NCBI GenBank assembly: GCA_947475225.1
Contig: CANJMQ010000035.1
Span: 1-39,562 of the forward strand
From: Bradyrhizobiaceae bacterium
GTDB lineage: Bacteria; Pseudomonadota; Alphaproteobacteria; Rhizobiales; Aestuariivirgaceae
DNA length: 39,562 bases
Direction of reading: 5' to 3'
In this document: piece by piece, positions 14,603 through 22,683 of the stretch
How positions within the stretch are numbered: the stretch's first letter is position 1
How the letters are laid out: the number at the start of each line of letters is the position of its first letter
Position numbers and translations under genes: made by a program
Notes under the pieces: model-generated
What the model saw: the letters and a program-made list of their open reading frames with translations, nothing else
What the model was told of the DNA's origin: nothing
Database searches by the model: none

Positions 14603-14838
14603 CCTCTAGGTGCGACAGCCAGAGGCGATGTGCAAGGTCCGCCTGCCCCGGCACCTTGCAGGACGTGCCTGCCAGCGGGAAGATCCGAGGCTGTTTCGTA
14701 AGCCTCGCTGCCGTCCCCGAGAGCGCGTTTCCCGGCCGGTCCCGGAGGAGCCCCACCCCTCCGGGACCTCTGTCCCTAGTTGCTGAGATGGCGCAACTAG
14801 CCCCTTTCCGTTCCGTGAATGTTCCGGTACAGAGGGGC
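14603..14838 (+). ncRNA. Candidate structured leader RNA of radA
   Basis: About 235 bases of non-coding DNA hold a chain of perfect stems: CCTCT/AGAGG (14603-14607 with 14621-14625), TGCAAGGT/ACCTTGCA (14631-14638 with 14653-14660), CGAGGCT/AGCCTCG (14686-14692 with 14701-14707), GGTCCCGGAGG/CCTCCGGGACC (14738-14748 with 14758-14768) and CTAGTTGC/GCAACTAG (14776-14783 with 14793-14800). A last pairing, CCCCT (14801-14805) with AGGGG (14833-14837), would cover the radA ribosome-binding site directly before its ATG. The arrangement looks like a cis-regulatory RNA with an expression platform. I do not recognise a known riboswitch class in it. Confidence 0.5.
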
Positions 14839-16227
14839 ATGGCCAAGGTTTCCCAATTCGTTTGCCAGAGCTGCGGCTCGGCCTCCTCCAAGTGGTCGGG
14901 CCGCTGTGACAATTGCGGGGAATGGAACGCGATCGTCGAGGAACAGGCCGCCGCGCCATTGTCAGGCTCCAAGGGGGCGAACCTCCCCAAGGGCCGTGCG
15001 ACGCGACTGGTCGGGCTGCGCGGCGAGACGCCGGCGCCGCCGCGCATCATCACCGGCATCGGCGAACTGGACCGCGTGGCGGGCGGCGGTTTCGTGCCGG
15101 GCTCCGGCGTGCTGATCGGCGGTGACCCCGGCATCGGCAAGTCGACGCTGCTGCTGCAGGCCATGGCGGCGCTGGCGCGGAAGGGCGAGCGCGTCGTCTA
15201 CATCTCGGGCGAGGAAGCGATTGCCCAGGTGCGGCTGCGCGCCCAGCGGCTGGGCCTGGACGATGCGCCGGTGCTGCTGGCAACGGAAACCAATGTCTCC
15301 GACATTCTCGCCACGCTGTCCGAGGAGAAGCCCCCGGCCATCGCCGTCATCGATTCGATCCAGACCCTGTGGGCGCCCTCCATCGAGGCCGCACCTGGGA
15401 CCGTCTCGCAATTGAAGGCCGGGTCAGAGGCGCTGATCCGTTTCGCCAAACAGAAGGGCACCGCAGTGCTGCTGGTGGGCCACGTGACCAAGGACGGGCA
15501 GATCGCCGGGCCGAAGGTGGTCGAGCACATGGTGGACGCCGTGCTCTATTTCGAGGGTGACCGCGGCCACCAGTACCGCATCCTGCGCGCCGTGAAGAAC
15601 CGCTTCGGGCCAACCGACGAGATCGGCGTTTTCGAGATGTCGGACGGCGGACTGGCGGAGGTCACCAACCCGTCACGCCTATTCATGGGGTCCGACGAGC
15701 GGCCCACCCCCGGCACGGCGGTATTCGCCGGTATGGAGGGCACCCGGCCGCTGCTGATCGAGGTGCAGGCGCTGGTCTCGCCCTCGCCGCTCGGCACGCC
15801 GCGGCGCACCACAGTTGGCTGGGATTCGAACCGGCTGTCGATGATCCTCGCCGTGCTTGAGGCGCGGGCGGGGGTGCAGATCGGCCAGAACGACGTCTAC
15901 CTCAACGTGGCCGGCGGCCTCAAGGTGCGCGAACCCGCCGCTGACCTTGCCGTTGCGGCGGCGCTCCTGTCATCTCTCACAGGCACGGTGATTCCACCCG
16001 GCACGGCGGTGTTCGGAGAAATTGCGCTTTCAGGCGCCATACGGCCCGTGGGCCAGACGGAAGCCCGCCTCAAGGAAGCCCAGAAGCTGGGCTTGAAGGA
16101 AGCCGTGGTGGCCGCCACGGCCGAGCAGCCGAGCGTCAAGGGCCTGAAAGTGAAGGGCCTCGAGACGATCATGGACCTCGTCGCGTGGTCCGCCGCGCAG
16201 GACCGTGGACAACGGAGAATCGCCTAG
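14839..16227 (+). CDS. radA: DNA repair protein RadA
   Basis: This 462-residue RecA-related branch-migration ATPase helps process recombination intermediates. It has the N-terminal C4 zinc finger (C9, C12, C23, C26), Walker A in 'GGDPGIGKSTLL', the RadA-specific KNRFG motif in 'VKNRFGPTDEIGVFEM', and a C-terminal Lon-protease-like domain ('RTTVGWDSNRLSMILAVLEARAG', 'NVAGGLKVREPAADLAVAAALLSS'). The ATG at 14839 gives the normal length and begins exactly at the conserved MAK..; an ATG at 14788 would add 17 residues. The ribosome-binding site AGAGGGG is very close to the start and can be paired in the leader. Confidence 0.96.
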   Translation: MAKVSQFVCQSCGSASSKWSGRCDNCGEWNAIVEEQAAAPLSGSKGANLPKGRATRLVGLRGETPAPPRIITGIGELDRVAGGGFVPGSGVLIGGDPGIGKSTLLLQAMAALARKGERVVYISGEEAIAQVRLRAQRLGLDDAPVLLATETNVSDILATLSEEKPPAIAVIDSIQTLWAPSIEAAPGTVSQLKAGSEALIRFAKQKGTAVLLVGHVTKDGQIAGPKVVEHMVDAVLYFEGDRGHQYRILRAVKNRFGPTDEIGVFEMSDGGLAEVTNPSRLFMGSDERPTPGTAVFAGMEGTRPLLIEVQALVSPSPLGTPRRTTVGWDSNRLSMILAVLEARAGVQIGQNDVYLNVAGGLKVREPAADLAVAAALLSSLTGTVIPPGTAVFGEIALSGAIRPVGQTEARLKEAQKLGLKEAVVAATAEQPSVKGLKVKGLETIMDLVAWSAAQDRGQRRIA

Positions 16228-16240
16228 TCCGGTTCTGAAA

Positions 16241-16255
16241 ACCTTACTATAAGGT
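16241..16255. promoter_or_regulatory. Small palindrome upstream of cvpA
   Basis: ACCTTA, CTA, TAAGGT is a perfect six-base inverted repeat in the short gap between radA and cvpA, and contains a -10-like TACTAT. It may be a promoter or operator for cvpA-purF. Confidence 0.25.
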
Positions 16256-16288
16256 GCCATCAACCGGGTGGCGCACCCCCTAGGACTG

Positions 16289-16981
16289 ATGATGCCTCTG
16301 ACGCTCCTCGATTTCATCCTTCTTGCCATCATGCTTGTGTCCGGCCTCCTCGCGCTGATGCGCGGCTTCACCCGCGAGGTGCTGTCGCTCGTCGCCTGGG
16401 CGGCGGCGGCGGTGGCCGCCTACTTCGCCATCAAGCAGCCGGGCCTCGTCGAATGGGCGAAGACCACCGTGCCCTATCTCGAAAAGGAAATCCTCGCCCA
16501 GATCGCGGTGGGGGCCACGGCCTTCCTGATCGTGCTGATCATCGTGTCGATCGTCAGCGTCAAGATCTCGGACTGGGTGGTCGATTCGGCTGCCGGCTCC
16601 TTCGACCGCACGCTCGGCTTCATTTTCGGCGTTGTCAGGGGTTTCATTTTCGTGGCGATTGCCTATCTGTTCTACGGCTGGCTCCTGCCCTTCGACAAGC
16701 AGGAGACATGGGTCAGGAACGCCTATTCGCTGCCGATGATCAAGTCGGCCGGCGAAGGCCTCCTCTCCTTCATGCCGCCCGACATTGCGGACACGCTGAA
16801 CAACACCGCACTCGCCACGGGCGGTGACAAGACCTCGGCGGAACCCGATGCCGGCCAGACCGACCCTGGCTACAAGAGCAATGACAGCAAGCAACTGGAC
16901 AACCTGATGGAAAGCACCGGCGGCAACGACCAGCAGCCGGCCGGTGGACAAGGCACCGATGGACAGGAGACGGGGCAATGA
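16289..16981 (+). CDS. cvpA: CvpA family membrane protein
   Basis: The protein of about 230 residues has four hydrophobic segments in the first 150 residues ('LLDFILLAIMLVSGLLALMRGFTREVLSLVAWAAAAVAAYFA', 'AQIAVGATAFLIVLIIVSIVS' and 'GFIFGVVRGFIFVAIAYLFYGWLLP') and the CvpA signature 'RGFTREVLSL.AW' and 'DR.LGFIFGVVRGF'. A hydrophilic tail rich in D, G, Q and N follows. CvpA is named for colicin V production and is widely linked to purF. Two ATGs in tandem (16289, 16292) follow AGGA; a GTG at 16268 is a further alternative. The stop overlaps the purF start by four bases (ATGA). Confidence 0.92.
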   Translation: MMPLTLLDFILLAIMLVSGLLALMRGFTREVLSLVAWAAAAVAAYFAIKQPGLVEWAKTTVPYLEKEILAQIAVGATAFLIVLIIVSIVSVKISDWVVDSAAGSFDRTLGFIFGVVRGFIFVAIAYLFYGWLLPFDKQETWVRNAYSLPMIKSAGEGLLSFMPPDIADTLNNTALATGGDKTSAEPDAGQTDPGYKSNDSKQLDNLMESTGGNDQQPAGGQGTDGQETGQ

Positions 16982-18438
16982 GCTTGGACCTCGACTTTGA
17001 GCTGAACGCCGATCGTCTGCGCGAGGAGTGCGGCGTGTTCGGCATTTATGGCCACCCCGACGCCGCAGCGCTGACGGCTCTCGGCCTGCATGCGCTGCAG
17101 CACCGCGGACAGGAAGCAGCGGGCATCGTGTCCTTCGACGGAGAGCGATTCCAGACGGAGCGCCGCCTCGGGCTGGTGGGCGACCACTTCTCCTCCGAGA
17201 AGGTCATCAATCGTCTGCAGGGCTCCTCCGCGCTGGGGCACGTACGCTATTCGACGACAGGCGAGACCATCCTGCGCAACGTGCAGCCACTCTTCGCGGA
17301 ACTGGCAGCCGGCGGCTTCGCGGTGGCCCATAACGGCAACCTCACAAATGGACTGACCTTGCGCCGCGAACTGATTTCACAGGGCGCCATCTGCCAGTCG
17401 ACGTCGGACACGGAAGTGATCCTGCACCTCGTGGCGCGCTCACAGAAGACGCGCATCGTCGAGCGCTACATCGACGCGCTGCGCGCGCTCGAAGGCGCCT
17501 ATGCGCTGGTGGCGCTGACCAACAAGAAGCTGATCGGCGCACGCGACCCCAACGGCATCCGCCCGCTGATCCTCGGCGAGTTGAATGGCGCCTACATCCT
17601 GTGCTCGGAGACCTGCGCGCTCGACATCATCGGGGCAAAATACATCCGTGAAATCGAGAACGGCGAAGTGGTGGTGATCTCCGACGAGGGGATCGAGAGC
17701 CTGCGGCCATTCCCCAGGCAGCCGGCCCGACCCTGCATCTTCGAATATATCTACTTCTCGCGGCCCGATTCCATCCTCGGTGGCCGCTCGATCTATGACG
17801 TGCGCAAGGCCATGGGGCGCGAACTCGCAAGGGAATCCTCAATCGACGCCGACGTGATCGTGCCGATTCCGGACTCGGGCGTTCCCGCCGCCATCGGCTA
17901 TGCGCAGGAAACGGGTATACCCTTCGAACTCGGCATCATCCGCAACCACTATGTGGGCCGCACCTTCATCGAGCCGACGCAGACCATTCGCTCGCTCGGC
18001 GTGAAGCTGAAGCACAACGCCAACCGCGCCGTGGTGCAGGGCAAACGCGTGGTGCTGATCGACGATTCGATCGTGCGCGGCACCACATCGGTGAAGATCG
18101 TGCGCATGATGTATGAGGCTGGCGCCAAGGAGGTGCACATGCGCATCTCGAGCCCCCCGATCAAGCACCCGGACTTCTATGGCATCGACACGCCGGAACA
18201 GAAGTCGCTTCTGGCCGCCACCCACACGATGGAAGAGATGCGCCAGTACATCGGCGTCGACTCGCTGGCCTTCCTGTCGGTCGATGGTGTCTACCGCGCG
18301 GTTGGCTATCCGGGCCGCGACAATGCGCGCCCACAGTTCACCGACCATTGCTTTACCGGCGACTATCCCACGCACCTGACGGACCTCGTCGGCGAAACCA
18401 AGAAGCAGCAACTGTCGCTGCTGGCGGAAGCGGGCTGA
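16978..18438 (+). CDS. purF: Amidophosphoribosyltransferase
   Basis: This 486-residue enzyme catalyses the first committed step of purine synthesis, making phosphoribosylamine from PRPP and glutamine. After a short propeptide, Cys18 in 'EECGVFGIYGH' would become the N-terminal nucleophile of the glutaminase domain, followed by 'GLHALQHRGQEAAGI', 'GHVRYSTTG' and 'HNGNLTN'. The C-terminal phosphoribosyltransferase domain has the PRPP loop 'VVLIDDSIVRGTTS' and 'PIPDSGVPAAIGYA'. 'RNHYVGRTFIEP' is also diagnostic. Start and cvpA stop overlap (ATGA), so the two are coupled; the SDR gene follows after six bases. Confidence 0.98.
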   Translation: MSLDLDFELNADRLREECGVFGIYGHPDAAALTALGLHALQHRGQEAAGIVSFDGERFQTERRLGLVGDHFSSEKVINRLQGSSALGHVRYSTTGETILRNVQPLFAELAAGGFAVAHNGNLTNGLTLRRELISQGAICQSTSDTEVILHLVARSQKTRIVERYIDALRALEGAYALVALTNKKLIGARDPNGIRPLILGELNGAYILCSETCALDIIGAKYIREIENGEVVVISDEGIESLRPFPRQPARPCIFEYIYFSRPDSILGGRSIYDVRKAMGRELARESSIDADVIVPIPDSGVPAAIGYAQETGIPFELGIIRNHYVGRTFIEPTQTIRSLGVKLKHNANRAVVQGKRVVLIDDSIVRGTTSVKIVRMMYEAGAKEVHMRISSPPIKHPDFYGIDTPEQKSLLAATHTMEEMRQYIGVDSLAFLSVDGVYRAVGYPGRDNARPQFTDHCFTGDYPTHLTDLVGETKKQQLSLLAEAG

Positions 18439-18444
18439 TTTCAC

Positions 18445-19176
18445 ATGACGAGACTGCTTGAAGGGCGCGTCGCGCTGGTGACCGGCGCCTCGCGGGGGCT
18501 TGGGGCGTCGGCAGCGCTGGCGTTGGCCAGGCAAGGCGCCCACATCATCGCCACGGCGCGCACCGAGGGCGGGCTCACCGAACTCGACGATGCCATCAAG
18601 GCGGTGGGCGGCTCCGCCACGCTGGTGCCCGTGGACATCAAGGATTTCCCGGCCATCGACCGGCTGGGGGCAGCGATCTACGAACGCTGGAAGAAGCTCG
18701 ACATTCTCGTCGGCAATGCCGGCGTGCTTGGCAAGCTCACCCCCGTCTCGCATGTCGACCCGAAGATGTGGGACGAGGTGATGGCGGTGAACGTCACTGC
18801 CAATTATCGACTGATACGCTCCATGGACCCGTTGCTGCGCCAGTCAGACGCGGGGCGTGCGGTGTTCATGACGTCCGGGCTCGCCCACAAGTGCTGGGCC
18901 TACTGGGGCCCCTACTCGATTTCCAAGGCCGCGCTTGAAGCCATGGTGAAAACCTATGCGGCTGAGATCGCCACGACGCGTATCCGCGCCAACTGCTTCA
19001 GCCCGGGTGCCACCCGCACCGACATGCGCGCCACCGCCATGCCAGGTGAGGACCCGATGAGCCTGCCGCATCCCGACGAGGTCGCCGCGCAGGCGATCAC
19101 CATGTGCGAAGCCTCCTTCAGCGACAATGGCGCGGTGTGGAAATACGATCCCAAGGGCCTGTTCAAGCAATTCTGA
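18445..19176 (+). CDS. SDR family NAD(P)-dependent oxidoreductase
   Basis: This 243-residue short-chain dehydrogenase/reductase has the glycine-rich cofactor motif 'TGASRGLG' (about 14-21), 'NAG' in 'ILVGNAGVLG', the active-site pair YxxxK in 'YSISK' and 'ANCFSPGATRTDM' after it. The substrate is unknown. An SDR gene next to purF is a common arrangement in alphaproteobacteria. It follows purF by six bases and precedes the hydratase gene by 14, so the three are likely co-transcribed. Confidence 0.93.
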   Translation: MTRLLEGRVALVTGASRGLGASAALALARQGAHIIATARTEGGLTELDDAIKAVGGSATLVPVDIKDFPAIDRLGAAIYERWKKLDILVGNAGVLGKLTPVSHVDPKMWDEVMAVNVTANYRLIRSMDPLLRQSDAGRAVFMTSGLAHKCWAYWGPYSISKAALEAMVKTYAAEIATTRIRANCFSPGATRTDMRATAMPGEDPMSLPHPDEVAAQAITMCEASFSDNGAVWKYDPKGLFKQF

Positions 19177-19190
19177 AACGAGGTGAGTCG

Positions 19191-19958
19191 ATGAGTGACA
19201 CGCAAGTGATCGCGGCCTTCGCCGCTGCCCGCAAGTCGCAGGCGCCGCTCAGCCACCTTCCCGAAGCAACGGCACCCGACCTCGACCGTGCCTTTCGCCT
19301 GCAATGCGCGGTGACGAAGGAGCTAGGCTGGGAACAGGCGGGCTGGAAGATCGGCTGCACCTCCGAGCGCGCCCAGAAGGCCCTGAACGCGCAAGGCCCC
19401 TTCCCCGGCACGATGTTCACGAACCGCGTCTATCGCTCAGGAGAGTCCTTTCCGACCATCGCGGAGAACAAGCGTGCGGTGGAGCCCGAGGTCTGCTTCA
19501 CCATGGCAAAGGACCTGCCGCCGCGCGGGCGCGACTATTCGGTCGATGAGGTGATGACCGCCGTGGCGCATGTCTGCGTGGCCATAGAAGTCGTCAACCC
19601 ACGCACGCCAAAGGGCTTCGGCGAAGAGGTGCCGTGGTTCATCGTCGACGGCGGGCTGAACGAAGGCATCGTGCTGGGCGAGGCACGGAAACCGCTGTCG
19701 CGCACAGAATATGCCTCTCTGAAGGGCCAAGTGTGGTGGAACGGACGTGAGATGCAGGGTGGCGTCGGCTCAAATGCGCTCGGCGGCGGGGACATGGCTC
19801 TGACGTGGCTGGCCAATCACCTGAACGGCCATGGCATGGGCCTGCAGGAAGGCGAGATCATCACCACGGGGGTGATCACGGAGTTCTTTTCCGTCAGGCT
19901 GGACGATGACATCGAGGTAACGTTCGAGCACCTGGGCAACGTGACGGTGAAGTTCTGA
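19191..19958 (+). CDS. 2-keto-4-pentenoate hydratase-like protein (FAH superfamily)
   Basis: This 255-residue protein resembles 2-keto-4-pentenoate hydratase (MhpD-type), which adds water to 2-hydroxypentadienoate in aromatic meta-cleavage. It has 'GWKIGCTSERAQKALNAQGPF', the metal-ligand region 'VEPEVCFTMAKDLP', 'AIEVVNPR', 'NEGIVLGEA' and the end 'GLQEGEIITTGVITEFFSVRLDDDIEVTFEHLGNVTVKF'. No other meta-pathway gene is nearby, so the real substrate may be a different 2-oxo acid. GAGGTGAG lies a few bases before the ATG. It is the last gene of the purF operon, followed by a hairpin. Confidence 0.88.
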   Translation: MSDTQVIAAFAAARKSQAPLSHLPEATAPDLDRAFRLQCAVTKELGWEQAGWKIGCTSERAQKALNAQGPFPGTMFTNRVYRSGESFPTIAENKRAVEPEVCFTMAKDLPPRGRDYSVDEVMTAVAHVCVAIEVVNPRTPKGFGEEVPWFIVDGGLNEGIVLGEARKPLSRTEYASLKGQVWWNGREMQGGVGSNALGGGDMALTWLANHLNGHGMGLQEGEIITTGVITEFFSVRLDDDIEVTFEHLGNVTVKF

Positions 19959-19983
19959 GGGCATGCCATCGTCGTCTCCCGCA

Positions 19984-20031
19984 AGGCGAGAGAGGACGGA
20001 GACCCAACGGAGTTGGATGAGGTGAGGGTGC
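19984..20031 (-). repeat. Diverged relative of the dispersed repeat
   Basis: 'CTCCCGCAAGGCGAGAGAGGACGG' (in two parts) and 'GGTGAGGGTGCGC' follow the layout of the C/G-rich ends of the repeat copies at 10-11.6 kb, in the opposite orientation and with many differences. Confidence 0.35.
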
Positions 20032-20070
20032 GCACTACGGGCCAAATGCAGCACTCGCTCCCCTCATGAC

Positions 20071-20091
20071 CCCGTTGCGTTCCGCAACGGG
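20071..20091. terminator. Hairpin between convergent genes
   Basis: CCCGTTGCG and CGCAACGGG form a perfect nine-base stem with a three-base loop, followed by TCCGTTCTT. It lies between the hydratase gene and der, which converge, and could serve both. Confidence 0.55.
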
Positions 20092-20128
20092 TCCGTTCTT
20101 CTGCCACCGAAGGAGCGGGAGAAGCCGC

Positions 20129-21475
20129 CTACTTATCCTTGTCGAAGGGGTTCTTTCCGCCGCGCAGGCTGAAGCGGATGGGCACGCCCTTGAGGTCGAA
20201 GCTCTCGCGCAGGCCGTTCATCAGGTAGCGGATGTAGCTCTCCGGCAGCTTGGATAGCTGATTGCCGAAAATCGCGAAGGTGGGCGGACGGGCACTGGCC
20301 TGGGTGGCGTAGCGAATCTTGATGCGGCGGCCAGACGGTGCCGGTGGCGGGTTGCGCGCCAATGCGCCTTCGAGCCAGCGGTTGACCTGGCCAGTGGTGA
20401 TGCGGCTGTTCCAGCGCTCCATCGCCTTGAGTACGTTCTCGAGCAGCTTGTCGATGCCCTTTTCCTGCTTGGAGGAGATCGTCACGACGGGAACCCCGCG
20501 GATCTCTGGCAGCACGTCCTCGAGGTCGCTCTTCACTTCCTTGAGCTTCTTCTGCTTCTCTTCGACGAGGTCCCATTTGGACAGCGCCAGCACCACGGCG
20601 CGGCCTTCGCCAGCCACGAGATCGCAGAGCGACAGGTCCTGACGCTCGATGGGCAGAGATGCGTCGATCAGCACCACCACGCACTCGGCAAAGCGAATGG
20701 CGCGCAGCGCGTCCGATACGGCAAGCTTCTCGATCTTGCCGACGACACGCGACTTGCGGCGGATACCCGCCGTGTCCCACAGCTTGATCTTCTGGCCGCG
20801 CCACTCGAATTCGGAGGAAATCGCATCACGCGTGATGCCGGCCTCGGGGCCCGTGAGCATGCGGTCCTCGCCGAGGATGGTGTTGACGAGGGTGGACTTG
20901 CCGGCATTGGGCTGGCCGATGATCGCAAGGCGCAAGGGGCCATCACCGCGGTCGTCGCCTTCCTGCTCCTGCTTTGCTGCTTCCTCCGTGTAGGGAAGAA
21001 GCGCGTCATAGAGCTGGTCGAGGCCTTCGCCGTGTTCGGCGGAAATGGCAAGCGCTTCGCCGAAACCAAGTTCGTAGGCCTCGTGGAGTGCGGCCTCATG
21101 CCCCCTGCCCTCGGCCTTGTTGGCGACGAGGATGACGGGCTTGCCACGGCGGCGCACGCGCCCCGCAAACTCACGGTCAGTCGGCGTCACGCCGGCGCGC
21201 GCGTCAAATACGAAGAGCACGACATCCGAGTCATCGACCGCCATCTCGGCCTGCGCACTCATGCGCGCTTCGAGGCTGTCGCCCTTGATGTCGTCGAGGC
21301 CTGCAGTGTCGAAGATGCGGAAGCGCAGGTCGCCAAGCCGCGCCTCGCCTTCACGGCGGTCACGGGTGACGCCGGGCTGGTCATCGACGAGGGCGATCTT
21401 GCGGCCGACGAGCCTGTTGAACAGGGTCGACTTGCCGACATTGGGCCGCCCCATGATGGCGACGGTTGCTGTCAT
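20129..21475 (-). CDS. der: Ribosome-assembly GTPase Der (EngA)
   Basis: This 448-residue essential GTPase for 50S subunit maturation has two tandem GTP-binding domains: the first with '[14 protein letters not shown]' (from about residue 9), 'DTAGLDD' and 'VANKAEG', the second with '[14 protein letters not shown]', '[11 protein letters not shown]' and 'ALSKWDLV'. The C-terminal KH-like domain carries '[14 protein letters not shown]' and '[21 protein letters not shown]'. Its start overlaps the stop of the upstream lipoprotein gene (ATGA), so it is coupled to a three-gene operon. Confidence 0.97.
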   Translation of the reverse strand: MTATVAIMGRPNVGKSTLFNRLVGRKIALVDDQPGVTRDRREGEARLGDLRFRIFDTAGLDDIKGDSLEARMSAQAEMAVDDSDVVLFVFDARAGVTPTDREFAGRVRRRGKPVILVANKAEGRGHEAALHEAYELGFGEALAISAEHGEGLDQLYDALLPYTEEAAKQEQEGDDRGDGPLRLAIIGQPNAGKSTLVNTILGEDRMLTGPEAGITRDAISSEFEWRGQKIKLWDTAGIRRKSRVVGKIEKLAVSDALRAIRFAECVVVLIDASLPIERQDLSLCDLVAGEGRAVVLALSKWDLVEEKQKKLKEVKSDLEDVLPEIRGVPVVTISSKQEKGIDKLLENVLKAMERWNSRITTGQVNRWLEGALARNPPPAPSGRRIKIRYATQASARPPTFAIFGNQLSKLPESYIRYLMNGLRESFDLKGVPIRFSLRGGKNPFDKDK

Positions 21476-21753
21476 TGCGGATCTTTGAATGTGTCGTTGG
21501 TTGAGGTGGGAGGCTTGCAGACCGGATCATTGGCAGTGCAGCCTGACTGGGCTGCACCACCGGCCGGCTGTGACGCCGTGCCAACCTGCGGGTCCGCCTT
21601 TTCAGGAAACGAGGGACGACCAGGGATCGCATCCTCACGCTGGCCGGGCAGAACCTTGTTGTTGGTCTGGCCGGTAAACGTATCGAGATAGCTGCAGCCC
21701 GACAGAAGCGTCATGGCTCCCGCCGCGAGCAGCAGCCGGGCGGAAAGCCTCAT
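21472..21753 (-). CDS. Small lipoprotein upstream of der
   Basis: This 93-residue protein has a lipoprotein signal peptide ('[21 protein letters not shown]', split here at the lipobox LSGC with the modified cysteine near residue 19) and a short proline-, glutamine- and threonine-rich mature region with a possible disulphide ('[13 protein letters not shown]'). No conserved domain is recognised. It overlaps the upstream TPR gene and downstream der by four bases on each side. In other bacteria the equivalent place before der holds the outer-membrane lipoprotein BamB; this protein is far too short to be BamB, so equivalence is not claimed. Confidence 0.72.
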   Translation of the reverse strand: MRLSARLLLAAGAMTLLSGCSYLDTFTGQTNNKVLPGQREDAIPGRPSFPEKADPQVGTASQPAGGAAQSGCTANDPVCKPPTSTNDTFKDPQ

Positions 21754-22406
21754 TGCGAGGTCACCATCGGCTGCAGCAACTGTGCCATGGTCCGGGCGCG
21801 CTGGCGAAGCTGCGCCGGGCTGTCTGGATCGGCGAGGATTGCCTGCACCTGCTTGTCGGCACCGGCATAGTCCTTCAGCCGGAACTGCACCGAGGCCATG
21901 ATCTCGCGGGCGATGTGGCGCCACGGGCTGTCCGGGGTCATGAAGTCCCTGAGGCGCGCCTCGATGTCGGCGAAGCTGCCGGTATCGGCCATGACGGCGG
22001 CGGCGCGGACGCGGGCCAGGTCGCGCAGCGTCACATCCACAGCAGCATCCGCGGCAATCGCGTCATAGAGCTTCACGGCGTCATCGACCTTGCCCCCGGT
22101 TGAGAGCGCGGCGGCAGCGCGCAGGCGGCCGAGATCGGCAAAGCCCGTCTTGTCGATGGCTTCGAACTGCTTGACGGCATCCGCCGCCTTGCCGCCAGCC
22201 GCCACCTGGGCGGCGGCGAAGAAGCTGTCGCCAGCCGTCTCGGACTGCTTCAGCTGCCAATAGCGCCAGCCTTCCACGCCGGCCACACCGACGATGATGA
22301 GAACACCCAGACCGATGACGGCATTACCGTAGCGGTCCCACAGTTTTTTAAACTGTTCCTGGCGGACTTCTTCGTCCACCTCGCGAAACAGGGATTCGTC
22401 GCTCAA
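21750..22406 (-). CDS. Tetratricopeptide-repeat membrane protein (YfgM/TPR_21 type)
   Basis: This protein of about 218 residues has a short cytosolic start ('DESLFREVDEEVRQEQFKKLWDRYG'), one membrane segment ('AVIGLGVLIIVGVAGVEGWRYW') and a periplasmic part of alanine-rich helical repeats. That is the layout of YfgM-like TPR_21 proteins, which are often encoded near der and bamB and are thought to assist envelope protein folding. I prefer the TTG at 22406 because GAGGAG lies seven bases upstream and it begins 'MSDESLFREVDEE', like relatives; ATG 22421 and TTG 22430 are alternatives. First gene of the TPR-lipoprotein-der operon. Confidence 0.85.
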   Translation of the reverse strand: MSDESLFREVDEEVRQEQFKKLWDRYGNAVIGLGVLIIVGVAGVEGWRYWQLKQSETAGDSFFAAAQVAAGGKAADAVKQFEAIDKTGFADLGRLRAAAALSTGGKVDDAVKLYDAIAADAAVDVTLRDLARVRAAAVMADTGSFADIEARLRDFMTPDSPWRHIAREIMASVQFRLKDYAGADKQVQAILADPDSPAQLRQRARTMAQLLQPMVTSQ

Positions 22407-22478
22407 AGCGTGGCTCCTCATATCAGCCAAGGGATTGAGAAGCGGCGTAGATCAGCCCCAAGGCAAGATCAAGGCAAT

Positions 22479-22613
22479 TCAGGCGCGCTGGCGCCCGCGC
22501 CGGACCCCGTAGATGCCCTCAACGACCCGGCTGCTGTCGCGCTGATACATCAGCCAGAAGGCCGCGCCGATGCCGGTGATGCCGACAAGAAAGCCCAGAA
22601 CCCCGAAGAGCAT
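22479..22613 (-). CDS. Possible 44-residue single-span membrane protein
   Basis: ATG at 22613 opens a 44-codon frame: an N-terminal hydrophobic helix ('MLFGVLGFLVGITGIGAAFW') followed by a short acidic and basic cytosolic tail ending in 'GVRRGRQRA'. GGGTGGG lies about six bases before the ATG. Hydrophobic segment, positive-inside tail, ribosome-binding site and location between two genes on the same strand support a real small protein. A perfect CtrA-type box is 49 bases upstream. Family unknown. Confidence 0.5.
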   Translation of the reverse strand: MLFGVLGFLVGITGIGAAFWLMYQRDSSRVVEGIYGVRRGRQRA

Positions 22614-22661
22614 GATCCCACCCAGACTCAAATTGGTCTGGCCAATGCTGGGCCGCAGCGG

Positions 22662-22676
22662 TTAACCGACCGTTAA
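22662..22676. promoter_or_regulatory. Perfect CtrA-type box
   Basis: TTAA, CCGACCG, TTAA matches the CtrA spacing exactly, and on the minus strand it extends to TTAA-N7-TTAAC, the full Caulobacter-type consensus. It is placed to control the 44-residue ORF and possibly the TPR-lipoprotein-der operon on the minus strand. Confidence 0.45.
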
Positions 22677-22683
22677 GCTTGGG

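Noticed and set aside
14603..14838. Known RNAs (6S, SRP RNA, RNase P RNA, tmRNA, cobalamin riboswitch) in the radA leader
   Set aside because: None of their conserved sequence blocks could be found; the region is left as an unclassified structured leader.
21472..21753. BamB identity for the lipoprotein before der
   Set aside because: Gene order suggests BamB, but the protein is only 93 residues with no beta-propeller repeats.
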